A stretch of DNA of 34,603 nucleotides from an uncultured Petrotoga sp. (GTDB taxonomy: Bacteria > Thermotogota > Thermotogae > Petrotogales > Petrotogaceae): contig CALMRR010000129.1 in the NCBI GenBank assembly GCA_937871925.1, positions 1-34,603 on the forward strand. Reading direction: 5' to 3'. The notes below the pieces were generated by a model. The model ran no database searches. It saw only the letters and a list, made by a program, of their open reading frames with translations, and was not told where the DNA came from. The position numbers and the translations under genes were made by a program. This document shows, piece by piece, positions 14,013 through 22,295 of the stretch (positions within the stretch are counted from its first letter, which is position 1; each line of letters begins with the position of its first letter).

Positions 14013-15293
14013 CTATTTACTTGCTTGAACCGGGGAAGGCTCATCAGAAAGAATTTCTTCTTTCCCAGAAAATATGAAAAGCATAACTACAAAAAACACA
14101 ATGATATTGTCTACTAGATAAATATAATGAACTCCAATTTTATCAGAAAGCATTCCTACTATAAATATACCCCACGGTACGGCTATCTGCCCCATAAAAT
14201 CAAGAACAGAAAAAACTCTGGAACGCATATCCGCAGGAATAAGCTTTTGCATAATAGTCATAAGCGGTGTATTTATAAGAGCATTGAAAAAGCCCATTAT
14301 TGCCATTGAAAGTGAAAACAAGCCAAACATTGCAACTGAAGGACCGTTTAAAAACATAATGACCGCCGGGAACATAATAACGGAAGTTGCTAGAAAATAA
14401 CTGGTCTGAAAAAGCAGTCCTGACTTTATAATTTTTTTGCTTTCCCTTTTTGAAAGTATAGTTGCCAGCGCAAAGTTTCCTAAAAGGATACCTACAGAAA
14501 AAAACATTTCAACTGCACCATACTGAACTGCATCAAACTTAATTGTACTTCGCATTACAAAAGGTACTACCACTGAAAACATCGGGGTACTCATAAAGTT
14601 TATAAACATGGCAAACAAAAAAAGTATCATAAGATTTTGAGACTTCTTTATATAACCCAGTCCTTCCTTTATATCTTCAAAAAATATCTTTACACTAAGT
14701 TTTTTATCTCTGATAACCGGTCTTTTGTAAACTATGAATATTTCACTTATGGCAGAAAGTACGAAAGAAACTGCGTTTATAAGAAAAACTCCACTTATCC
14801 CAACTGCTGAATATATAAGACCTCCGACCGCAGGACCGAGAATTCTCGCCGTCCAGTCAAAGGAGCTTACCAAAGAGTTAGCCTTTCTAAGATCATCGGA
14901 ACGCACCAGATCGGGAAGCATTACAGAACCTGTTGAATAATTGAATATAGCATCCAAAACAGCAAGTATTATCTGCCCGATTATAAGAACCGTTATATTA
15001 AGACCGCCGTAGATACTTACTACCGACATAATAAATATAAGTATGCCTCGTGCAAAGTCCATATTAACCATGATATGTTTTCTGTTCAGCCGATCTCCCA
15101 AAACACCTGCAATCGGAAGCATTATAAGCATAGGGACAAGCGAAAACATAGTTACTGTACTCATTATTTTAGCCGATCCTGTAAGATCAAGAATAAACAA
15201 GGGTATTGCTATAGCTTGTATACCGCTTCCTAATATTGAAACAAATCTTCCCCATACATAAAGAACAAGATTTCTCTTTTCCAAGCTGCTCAT
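14013..15293 (-). CDS. MFS transporter, macrolide/drug-efflux type
   Basis: From the ATG at 15293, preceded by AGGAGGATTT, the protein has 426 residues and about twelve hydrophobic segments. An in-frame upstream ATG at 15344 is rejected because it lies upstream of this ribosome binding site and near the promoter. The start SSLEKRNLVLYVWGRFVSILGSGIQAIAIPLFIL and the loop GVLGDRLNRKHIMVNMD (the MFS motif A equivalent between helices 2 and 3) are typical of the MFS_3/MefA-like exporters. It probably exports a drug or metabolite from the cytoplasm by proton antiport. It is a single-gene unit with its own promoter and terminator. Confidence 0.87.
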   Translation of the reverse strand: MSSLEKRNLVLYVWGRFVSILGSGIQAIAIPLFILDLTGSAKIMSTVTMFSLVPMLIMLPIAGVLGDRLNRKHIMVNMDFARGILIFIMSVVSIYGGLNITVLIIGQIILAVLDAIFNYSTGSVMLPDLVRSDDLRKANSLVSSFDWTARILGPAVGGLIYSAVGISGVFLINAVSFVLSAISEIFIVYKRPVIRDKKLSVKIFFEDIKEGLGYIKKSQNLMILFLFAMFINFMSTPMFSVVVPFVMRSTIKFDAVQYGAVEMFFSVGILLGNFALATILSKRESKKIIKSGLLFQTSYFLATSVIMFPAVIMFLNGPSVAMFGLFSLSMAIMGFFNALINTPLMTIMQKLIPADMRSRVFSVLDFMGQIAVPWGIFIVGMLSDKIGVHYIYLVDNIIVFFVVMLFIFSGKEEILSDEPSPVQASK

Positions 15294-15331
15294 AAATCCT
15301 CCTAAAAATATAATTTTGAACTTTGATAAAA

Positions 15332-15360
15332 ATTTTATCATCAATAATTAAAAAAGTCAA
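15332..15360 (-). promoter_or_regulatory. promoter of the MFS transporter gene
   Basis: On the minus strand TTGACT (15355-15360) is followed after 17 bases by TAAAAT (15332-15337), with the ATG 38 bases further on. The -10 lies in the short palindrome GATAAAA-N1-TTTTATC (15325-15339). Confidence 0.7.
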
Positions 15361-15434
15361 GTTTTTTATTAAAAATTTTTATGAAATAATTTTTTTTGTG
15401 TTTTAAATAAATTTTTTTATTTTAATTCTAATAA

Positions 15435-15455
15435 TTTCTTCCTGTTCAGGAAAGT
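15435..15455. promoter_or_regulatory. short palindrome in the MFS/degV intergenic region
   Basis: TTCCTG-TT-CAGGAA is a short perfect inverted repeat between the divergent MFS and DegV genes. The rest of this interval (15361-15565) is very AT-rich and holds only a candidate -10 (TATAAT at 15510-15515) for degV. A regulatory role is possible but unproven. Confidence 0.25.
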
Positions 15456-15565
15456 CTTCTGTGCAAAAAAGTTTTCATATTATATTTTTGTTTTTAACCT
15501 TAATAAATATATAATATGTTATGACCATAAGTCATCAATATGTATTCCATAACAGGAGGCGGAAA

Positions 15566-16405
15566 ATGAAAATAGGAATAGTAACTGACAACACATGCAA
15601 CATACCGGCTGCAGAACTTGAAAAAAACGGAATAGAGTATGCAAGCCTTTATATAATGAATGGCGAAAAATACACAAGTGCCGACCAGATACCAAAAAAT
15701 GTATTTTATGATGAAATTCAAAAAGCACAGTACATTCCAAAGACATCTCAACCATCGGTTGACGATTTCATAAAAACTTACAGAAAAGCACTTGCACAAT
15801 ACGATAAGATTATCTCTGTTCATCTTTCTTCAAAACTCAGCGGAACAGTAAACTCTGCGAATCTTGCAGCAAAAGAATTTGAGCCCGGACGAATAACCGT
15901 CGTAGATAGTCTGCTCACCAGCTGGGCCCTGGGTTTTCTGATACTTCATTTAAAAGACAGAATAAATGAGGGAGCACAGGATATATCACAACTTGCACGT
16001 TTAGCCGGAGAGTTTCATAAAAAGACACGAGTGTTTTTTTCCGTTGGAAATCTTGAATATCTGCACAAGGGTGGAAGAATAGGAAAGGGAAAAGCTCTTT
16101 TGGGCTCTATCCTTCAGCTCAAACCTATTCTTCAGCTTAAAGACGGAGAGATACATCCTTATAAAAACATCCGTGGAATGAACGGTGTTCTTAAAGAACT
16201 GGTTAATCTGGCAATAGATGAAGGGAAGCAGCCAAAGGGAATCGCTATCGTTTCGACAGGAAACACTTCAATAGCCTCCTATGCAACTGAAAGAGCAAAA
16301 GAAAAAAATATTGATATTTCAAAAATACGTACAGGCTATATCGATGTCGTTCTTGGACTTCATCTCGGACCTGATTCGATAGGAGTAATAACCTATTACG
16401 AGTAG
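15566..16405 (+). CDS. DegV family fatty-acid-binding protein
   Basis: ATG 15566 with GGAGGCGG upstream gives a 279-residue DegV protein, a typical length. Characteristic motifs are KIGIVTDNTCNIP at the start, TSQPS at 60-64, SSKLSGT at 88-94 (Ser92 and Thr60-region hydroxyls bind the fatty-acid carboxylate), LEYLHKGGRIGK in the middle and HLGPDSIGV near the end. In Gram-positive bacteria related proteins (FakB) present exogenous fatty acids to the kinase FakA. No fakA-like gene is visible here, so that role is inferred from the family. The gene stands alone before the amylase gene, with no obvious terminator between them. Confidence 0.92.
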   Translation: MKIGIVTDNTCNIPAAELEKNGIEYASLYIMNGEKYTSADQIPKNVFYDEIQKAQYIPKTSQPSVDDFIKTYRKALAQYDKIISVHLSSKLSGTVNSANLAAKEFEPGRITVVDSLLTSWALGFLILHLKDRINEGAQDISQLARLAGEFHKKTRVFFSVGNLEYLHKGGRIGKGKALLGSILQLKPILQLKDGEIHPYKNIRGMNGVLKELVNLAIDEGKQPKGIAIVSTGNTSIASYATERAKEKNIDISKIRTGYIDVVLGLHLGPDSIGVITYYE

Positions 16406-16473
16406 ATTATTTTTTTATAAAAAATTATTATATAATAATATTACTTTAAATCTTTTTCAGGGGAGGAGTATAA

Positions 16474-18987
16474 ATGAAGAAAACTTTTCTCATCGTTTCA
16501 TTTTTTTTATTGCTTGTTTTTGAAGGATTCTCTCTATCAACTTTCAGATGGCAGGATCAGATCATATACTTGGTTATGATCGACCGTTTTTCAAACGGCG
16601 ATCCTTCCAACGACAGACAGACCGAAACAGGTATAGAATCAGGAAATGTAAACTCAAAGTACAATGGAGGAGATTTGCAGGGATTGATCAACCGGCTCGA
16701 CTATATAAAAGAGCTTGGCGCTACCGCTATCTGGATTACTCCGCCTGTTGCCAATCAGTGGTGGGATGACTCTGTAGACTACGGAGGATACCATGGCTAC
16801 TGGGCACGTGATTTTTCAAAGATAGATGAGCACTTCGGAACTAACGAACTTTATACCGAATTTGTAAAAAAAGCCCATGAAAAGGGTCTATACGTTATTC
16901 AGGATATAGTACCCAATCACACCGGAAACTTTATTATATACAATAACGGTAAGTACAGTCTTAATGAAAAATCCATACCTGTCAGTAAGCCGCAGCAGTA
17001 TCCTTTCAATATGAATGATTTCAACGATCCCAAGCAGAGAGAGCTTGCCATATACCACTTTCCATCTCTTATCGGTGAATTAGATATCTATAATACATCC
17101 TTTTCAGACTTAGACGACATCAACACCGAAAATCCGCAAGTACGGAAAGTTCTCAAGGAAATCTACGGAAACTGGATAGAGACAGCCGGTATAGACGGAT
17201 TTAGGGTTGATACGGCCAAATATGTGGAAAAAGAGTTCTGGCAGGATTTTTTCAAGGGTGAAAACAATATTTACGAAAAAGCCCAATCACTGGGAAAAGA
17301 TAACTTCATAGCTTTCGGAGAAACATGGATAAGTCCCAATCCGTATGAAAATACTGCCGACATTGAAATAAACAAGTACTTTGATTATGGGTTCAACTCA
17401 ATGCTTGACTTTGGTCTTCTCACCGATATAAAACGTGTCTTCAAAGAAGGGAAGCCAACCTCATACCTTGAGTACAGACTCACTCAAAGACAAGAAGTGT
17501 ACAAAGATCCGTCCATGCTGGTCACTTTTGTGGACAATCATGACATGGACAGGTTCCTCAAGGGAGCAACCATAAATGACCTTAAGATTGCCCTTACGCT
17601 TTTATATACCATACCAGGAATACCCCAAATATACTACGGTACGGAACAGGGTTTTACAGAAACACGAGCAGCCATGTTCAAAGAAGGTTTTTCAAGTATT
17701 GGAGAGGATCATTTTAATAGTAATTCCGATCTTTTTAAGTTTATCCAGGCCATAAACAAAATGAGAAAAGAGATCCCGACCTTCAGATACGGTAGAATAA
17801 AAGTACTTTTTTCTGACAGCACAGGACCAGGCATACTTTGCTACAGCATCGAGTATGAAAATGAAAAATATCTTATTCTTATGAATACTAATTCAAAAAG
17901 GAAGTACGCTACCGGAATAAAACTTGAAATTCAGGACGGTACGGTTTTGAAACCTGTTATGTCTATGAATGTACCTCAAAATGACCTGGTTTACGAGGGA
18001 AAACTTGATACCTCCCTTAATGAAAAATCCTTTATAATCTACAAAGTAACTGATGAAAAAGTTACTCTCAAGCCTAAAACCGTTTCGGTACAGCTCGATA
18101 TGCAGCTCCAGGGAAAAACCTTTTCAGATGACTTTTATATAAAAGGAAGAGCTAACGGAGCAAAGTCGGTAAGACTTATCATAGACGGAGACGATAAAGA
18201 GTATGCGGCTATAAATCTTTCCATGAAAGAAAATGAAGAGTGGAGCATTCCTGTTAAGATAGCCGACTTTACTCCAGGCAAGCATACTGCTTTTGTAAAA
18301 GCCTTCGGAAAGACACCACTCTTTTCCGATTACTCTCCTACGGTTTATTTTTCACTTGACATTCCACAAAATGAACTCGCAGCCGTTGAAGATCCTTTGG
18401 GAGATGATAACGGCCCGCAAGGAAAATACTCTTATCCGAAGGATCTTACCTTTAAGAATCAGCAGGATATGCTAGGGGCAAGAGTCCAGCAGATCGGGAC
18501 AATGCTGAGCATTGAAATAGTCATGCGTGAACTCAGCGACGTTTGGGGTCCGGCAAACGGTTTTGACCACGTCACTTTTCAAATATTTCTGGACAGTCCG
18601 AATAAAAAAGGAGTCACGGCTCTTCCAAAACAGAACGCTCTGATGCCTGCCGGTCTGGACTGGGATTACCAGCTCTATATAACCGGATGGTCATGTTCAG
18701 CATACAACAGTACCGGTGCAGGAACCGACAGTTATGGTCTGCCTATTACTCCGGCTCCGGGAATAAAAGTAGAAAAACAGTTCTCGAAAATAACCTTTTC
18801 ACTTCCTCTTTCGGTAATTGAAGCAAGTACCATGAAAAACTGGAACATATACATAACCACTTATGATTATGACGGAATAGAAGCTGTTCTAAGACCAATA
18901 AGCCCTCAGGGAGGACAGTGGGCATATTCCGGTGGTCAGACCGATTCTCCTAAGATAATGGATGATCTTTTGATAAGTATAAAATAA
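16474..18987 (+). CDS. exported GH13 alpha-amylase with glucodextranase-type C-terminal module
   Basis: The 837-residue protein begins with a signal peptide (about residues 1-20, no lipobox cysteine). A GH13 catalytic domain occupies about 22-525: YHGYWARDF, VIQDIVPNH, GFRVDTAKYV with nucleophile Asp246, GETW with acid/base Glu283, and FVDNHD with Asp357. All catalytic residues are present. A beta-sandwich-like linker (about 530-630) follows. Residues 638-835 (starting VEDPLGDDNGPQGKYSYP) match the C-terminal binding module found in glucodextranases and some amylopullulanases. The enzyme should break alpha-glucans in the periplasm or at the surface. ATG follows GGGGAGGAG. The 68-base leader region (16406-16473) is AT-rich. 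Confidence 0.92.
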   Translation: MKKTFLIVSFFLLLVFEGFSLSTFRWQDQIIYLVMIDRFSNGDPSNDRQTETGIESGNVNSKYNGGDLQGLINRLDYIKELGATAIWITPPVANQWWDDSVDYGGYHGYWARDFSKIDEHFGTNELYTEFVKKAHEKGLYVIQDIVPNHTGNFIIYNNGKYSLNEKSIPVSKPQQYPFNMNDFNDPKQRELAIYHFPSLIGELDIYNTSFSDLDDINTENPQVRKVLKEIYGNWIETAGIDGFRVDTAKYVEKEFWQDFFKGENNIYEKAQSLGKDNFIAFGETWISPNPYENTADIEINKYFDYGFNSMLDFGLLTDIKRVFKEGKPTSYLEYRLTQRQEVYKDPSMLVTFVDNHDMDRFLKGATINDLKIALTLLYTIPGIPQIYYGTEQGFTETRAAMFKEGFSSIGEDHFNSNSDLFKFIQAINKMRKEIPTFRYGRIKVLFSDSTGPGILCYSIEYENEKYLILMNTNSKRKYATGIKLEIQDGTVLKPVMSMNVPQNDLVYEGKLDTSLNEKSFIIYKVTDEKVTLKPKTVSVQLDMQLQGKTFSDDFYIKGRANGAKSVRLIIDGDDKEYAAINLSMKENEEWSIPVKIADFTPGKHTAFVKAFGKTPLFSDYSPTVYFSLDIPQNELAAVEDPLGDDNGPQGKYSYPKDLTFKNQQDMLGARVQQIGTMLSIEIVMRELSDVWGPANGFDHVTFQIFLDSPNKKGVTALPKQNALMPAGLDWDYQLYITGWSCSAYNSTGAGTDSYGLPITPAPGIKVEKQFSKITFSLPLSVIEASTMKNWNIYITTYDYDGIEAVLRPISPQGGQWAYSGGQTDSPKIMDDLLISIK

Positions 18988-19016
18988 ACAAGAGGCGTAA
19001 GCCTCTTGTTTATTTT
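18981..19016. terminator. bidirectional terminator shared by the amylase and fliD
   Basis: Arms 18981-18996 and 19001-19016 are perfect 16-base inverted repeats (core ACAAGAGGC/GCCTCTTGT) around a GTAA loop, with A/T tracts on both ends. It includes the stop codon of the amylase and the first two bases of the fliD stop codon, so it serves both converging genes. Confidence 0.9.
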
Positions 19017-21294
19017 ATTGATTGTTGTTACTATTATTTCCCAGCTTGCTCAAAAGGTACGAACCTTGGATACTCATTTTGGAAACTGCCTGCTCCATCT
19101 TGGAAAAAGTCTGGTAAAGATCCGCTTCTTTTTTCTGAAGTTTATTAATTTCATTTACAAGCCATTTGGCGATCCTATTCATTTCCTTTCCTATAGTACC
19201 GTTAGTGCCAGAGATCTGATCTATCGTACCGCTGTACTTTGTAACCTGCCATATATAATCCTTGACCTGGGTAACTACTCCTGAGTTCTTGGAATAAATG
19301 GGTTTGTTGGCTGAATCATAGCCCACAACCACTTCTTTTTCCTCGGATATAATATTCCACACATCAATGGGATTTTCCTTAAGCTTGGCTTTTAAAGTGG
19401 CTTCATCAACAGAAAGATGGCCTTTGAGCGTATTTTCATAAGTTTTTCCGGCATCTCCGTTTATTATACCTATCTGCGAAAATGAAGAATACTTAGGTTT
19501 ATCGTCTGAATACCAATTCACGGTACCGTATGAAATACTTCTCATCTTCATGAAAATATTCTGAAGATTGTTGTCTCCTCTGAGAACCACTTCAAGTTTT
19601 TGCTCTTCCGTCATATCCTCGGTAATTGCATCAGGATCTTTTGGCCTCGTCGGATTGCTGACATCGATGGTCGTTGATGCAGGTGTCTTTTTATATCTAA
19701 CATAGAGGAAGTCCATAAGCTCATTGTACTTTGTAACGTATTCTTTTATTTTCTCAACCGATTTATCAACATCCTGTTCCACATCAATCTTGGTGTATGT
19801 TGAAGATGTCTCCGAAAGACTTTTTAGATTTATGGTTATGTCTTCAAAATTAACATTGTTGGTCCAGGAAGTCACAGTCATAGCTCCTGTTCCCGATGCT
19901 GATGAAGAAACTTTAACAATCGCAGCCTCACCGGCACTTATAGTACCTGCAAGAGTTGCCTCGTCAGGCTCAAGCATCTTAAGAGCTACAAGAAGTTTCT
20001 TCCCGCCGCTGTCCTTTCCGCTTATACTTATATCGGCAGGACCGCCTTCTCTGTTTTCAATAAAAAACCTTCCGCTGCTGTCAACAGAAGCCGTAGCACC
20101 AGCTTGAGATCCGTTTATCTTAGCAATAAGAGTTGTAAGGGAATCACTCGATGTAAAAGTAATATCCACACCGTTTACAGTAATAGTATTTTCTATCGAG
20201 CTTACCCCGGAAACATAGTTGCTGAAAGCCTTAGACTGTCCTACAGACCATACAGGCTCTGTGCTTTCCAGACCGCTGAGGGCTGTAGAGGTCTGATACT
20301 TATAGCTCACGCTGTCCATGCTTTTTCCATCTAAAGATGAATCACTGAATACACTGAACTTACCGGTAGTATAGTTTATAAAACCTACTACTGTACCGTC
20401 AACTTTTTTTAAGTTACCTCCGCCGTCATCTTTTAAAGTCTGGAGTCCTCCATTGAGACTGAAAGTAATACTTCCTGGTATTAGCGGAAGATTGTTCAGA
20501 GTATCGTCTGCGGGAGTAGGATAGGTTCCCCCTACAACTTCACCGCTTACCGTGGTTATGACTTTTCCTGTTGAATCAGCTGCACCGTTAAGTTTAAAAA
20601 CATCAAAAAAGTTTGAAGTATCCGAACTTGACCCAAGTATAATCTTATTCGTGTCTCCCTGCTTTATAAGTTGAAGCTTTCCATTGTTTAACTCCGCAGT
20701 CATCGCTCCGGAGAACTCTGTGTTTATTTTATCCAGTATTTGCTGGACAGTAGGATCTCCTGTCGAAAGCGCCGCCATATCGATACTGACATTTTTAGTA
20801 ATGTTTCCATTGGAGTTCACTGTTTTTATAGTAAAGGTGTTTACCGACGGATCTCCGCTTGAAGAAGAAGGAGTGGTGGTATACGTCAGCTGACTAAATT
20901 TTTTGGTAAGCAGAACATCGTCTCTTATAAAGTTCGGACCGCTTGCTGCAGTATACTTTGAAGGTGATGCCATCTGCACAACATTAACATATAAGGATCT
21001 GTTTATAGCTGCCGGCTGCGCGGTAACTGTTATGATTTTTTCATCCGCAGACGTAACTTTCTTTGGTATAAGAGAACTCTGCACTCTGAAGTCAGCAAGA
21101 TACGACCAAAAATCGCTGAGTTTCTTATCCACGGCCTGCCATGCCTTCTGTTGATATGAGAGCTTATCAAACTTAGTCTGCTCCCTTTCCACAGGAACTA
21201 ATTTCTTTTCCATTATTTTGTTTATCATAGACTTGGTATCTATACCGGTAAGACCGGCCATCTGCATTGAACCAAGATATGGATTGTCAGCCAT
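19015..21294 (-). CDS. fliD: flagellar filament cap protein FliD (hook-associated protein 2)
   Basis: The 759-residue protein starts with the FliD N-terminus (GLTGIDTKSMINKIMEKKLVPVE, followed by the coiled-coil FDKLSYQQKAWQAVDKKLSDF) and ends with the matching coiled-coil region (MNRIAKWLVNEINKLQKKEADLYQTFSKMEQAVSKM) that packs against it as domain D0. The middle is a long threonine/serine-rich, beta-rich variable region, longer than in many FliD proteins. It should cap the flagellar filament and guide flagellin assembly after export; there is no Sec signal peptide, as expected. The ATG follows GGAGGTATAAA. It is divergent from fliS and preceded by a sigma-28-like promoter. Confidence 0.93.
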   Translation of the reverse strand: MADNPYLGSMQMAGLTGIDTKSMINKIMEKKLVPVEREQTKFDKLSYQQKAWQAVDKKLSDFWSYLADFRVQSSLIPKKVTSADEKIITVTAQPAAINRSLYVNVVQMASPSKYTAASGPNFIRDDVLLTKKFSQLTYTTTPSSSSGDPSVNTFTIKTVNSNGNITKNVSIDMAALSTGDPTVQQILDKINTEFSGAMTAELNNGKLQLIKQGDTNKIILGSSSDTSNFFDVFKLNGAADSTGKVITTVSGEVVGGTYPTPADDTLNNLPLIPGSITFSLNGGLQTLKDDGGGNLKKVDGTVVGFINYTTGKFSVFSDSSLDGKSMDSVSYKYQTSTALSGLESTEPVWSVGQSKAFSNYVSGVSSIENTITVNGVDITFTSSDSLTTLIAKINGSQAGATASVDSSGRFFIENREGGPADISISGKDSGGKKLLVALKMLEPDEATLAGTISAGEAAIVKVSSSASGTGAMTVTSWTNNVNFEDITINLKSLSETSSTYTKIDVEQDVDKSVEKIKEYVTKYNELMDFLYVRYKKTPASTTIDVSNPTRPKDPDAITEDMTEEQKLEVVLRGDNNLQNIFMKMRSISYGTVNWYSDDKPKYSSFSQIGIINGDAGKTYENTLKGHLSVDEATLKAKLKENPIDVWNIISEEKEVVVGYDSANKPIYSKNSGVVTQVKDYIWQVTKYSGTIDQISGTNGTIGKEMNRIAKWLVNEINKLQKKEADLYQTFSKMEQAVSKMSIQGSYLLSKLGNNSNNNQ

Positions 21295-21341
21295 TGAGTT
21301 TATACCTCCAGATTCTTTATTTATTTAAATATCTAAGTTTA

Positions 21342-21369
21342 TTATCGACTGTAACTACAGGTTACTTTA
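21342..21369 (-). promoter_or_regulatory. sigma-28 (FliA)-type promoter of fliD
   Basis: On the minus strand TAAAGTAA (21362-21369) and GTCGATAA (21342-21349) are 12 bases apart. The flagellar sigma-28 consensus is TAAAGTTT-N11-GCCGATAA, so both boxes match well, with one extra base in the spacer. The start codon is 47 bases downstream. The spacer contains the near-palindrome CTGTA-AC-TACAG. Confidence 0.6.
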
Positions 21370-21412
21370 TGCTATAATTTTAATATACTGCTTTTGCATT
21401 TACGGACGATAA
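21370..21412 (+). promoter_or_regulatory. candidate promoters of fliS
   Basis: An extended -10 TG-C-TATAAT lies at 21370-21378, 69 bases before the start codon. Closer to the gene, GACGATAA (21405-21412) resembles the sigma-28 -10 box but lacks a clear TAAA box 15 bases upstream. Either could drive fliS. Confidence 0.45.
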
Positions 21413-21447
21413 AATGATATGACTATTTAGAAAAACGGGGTGAAATT

Positions 21448-21978
21448 ATGCCGGAAAATACTAACAATGCAAAAGTAATCACTAACGGAACTTACAGCAA
21501 GTTTATAAAACCGCAGATAATAAACAATAGCCAGGTACGCATTGATCAGCTCTCACAGAAACCACGGGAAGAACCAAAGGAAAGACGCGATCCGGCGGAG
21601 CAGTATCTTGAAAATTCGATACTTACAGCAAGTCCTCAGGAACTGGTGCTCATGCTTTTCAACGGCGCAATAAAGTTCATGAACCAGTATATTGACTCTG
21701 TTTCAAAAAAAGAGTATGCAAATGCGCACACAGCGATAATACGTGCCCAGGATATATTCATAGAATTGATGTCTACTCTTAAGCCCGAATATGAGATTTC
21801 AGGAAATCTTTTCGGTCTTTACACTTTTATACTTGACAACCTTGAAAAAGCCAACTTTAAGAAAGAAACCGAGCCGGTTTCACAAATGATAGAACTTACA
21901 AAAGATCTGCGCGATACATGGGAGGAAATTGTTAAAAATCCGAACGGAAAACCACCTGAGAGCCAGACAGAAAAATAA
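21448..21978 (+). CDS. fliS: flagellar export chaperone FliS, with N-terminal extension
   Basis: Residues from about 48 onwards (DPAEQYLENSILTASPQELVLMLFNGAIKFM) match the start and core of FliS, the four-helix chaperone that binds the C-terminus of flagellin and stops it polymerising in the cytoplasm. The rest of the helical bundle continues to about residue 162. The total of 176 residues exceeds the usual 125-135 because of a hydrophilic, Asn/Gln-rich N-terminal extension of about 47 residues and a short tail. The start is supported by GGGGTG upstream of ATG 21448, so the extension appears to be translated. It is divergent from fliD and cotranscribed with the small gene at 22013. Confidence 0.9.
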   Translation: MPENTNNAKVITNGTYSKFIKPQIINNSQVRIDQLSQKPREEPKERRDPAEQYLENSILTASPQELVLMLFNGAIKFMNQYIDSVSKKEYANAHTAIIRAQDIFIELMSTLKPEYEISGNLFGLYTFILDNLEKANFKKETEPVSQMIELTKDLRDTWEEIVKNPNGKPPESQTEK

Positions 21979-22012
21979 TACTACTTTCTAATTGGTGAAA
22001 GGAGGGAGCAGC

Positions 22013-22204
22013 ATGGACATTTACGGAATCAACGCAAACAACTCCGTCTTACAGCAGGCTGTATCGCTTAGAGTTATGAAAATGGCTGTTGATACGAAGA
22101 AAGAAGGAGCTGACATGCTTGTCCAAAGCATGCAGGAAACAACACAGGCAATGCATCAGGCTCTGAATCCTTTCCTTGGGAACAACCTTGATATTTACGC
22201 TTAA
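22013..22204 (+). CDS. YjfB-like small motility-associated protein
   Basis: This 63-residue protein starts at ATG 22013, with AAAGGAGGG ideally spaced upstream; the GTG at 21992 lies before that site and is rejected. The sequence (SVLQQAVSLRVMKMAVDTKKEGADML) has the amphipathic helical pattern of the YjfB/putative motility protein family, small proteins often found among flagellar genes. Their function is unknown. It lies 34 bases after fliS, and a terminator follows at 22216-22239, so the two genes form one operon. Confidence 0.75.
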   Translation: MDIYGINANNSVLQQAVSLRVMKMAVDTKKEGADMLVQSMQETTQAMHQALNPFLGNNLDIYA

Positions 22205-22215
22205 CACCTGCTATG

Positions 22216-22239
22216 GTTGCCCGTAAGGGCAACTTTTTT
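22216..22239 (+). terminator. intrinsic terminator of the fliS operon
   Basis: GTTGCCC (22216-22222) pairs with GGGCAAC (22227-22233) around GTAA, followed by TTTTTT (22234-22239). Confidence 0.9.
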
Positions 22240-22262
22240 ATATTCAATATGATTTTTATACT
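22234..22262 (+). promoter_or_regulatory. candidate promoter of the amidohydrolase gene
   Basis: TATACT at 22257-22262 lies exactly 17 bases after TTTTTT (22234-22239), the T-tract of the preceding terminator, and 33 bases before the ATG. The -10 is good; the -35 resembles no TTGACA. Confidence 0.4.
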
Positions 22263-22295
22263 TTAATCTGCGATAGTGCCAAAAAGGAGGACAAA

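Noticed and set aside
21295-21447. c-di-GMP or other riboswitch upstream of fliS
   Set aside because: I looked for the conserved GEMM core sequences in the intergenic regions and found none; the region is explained by promoter elements.
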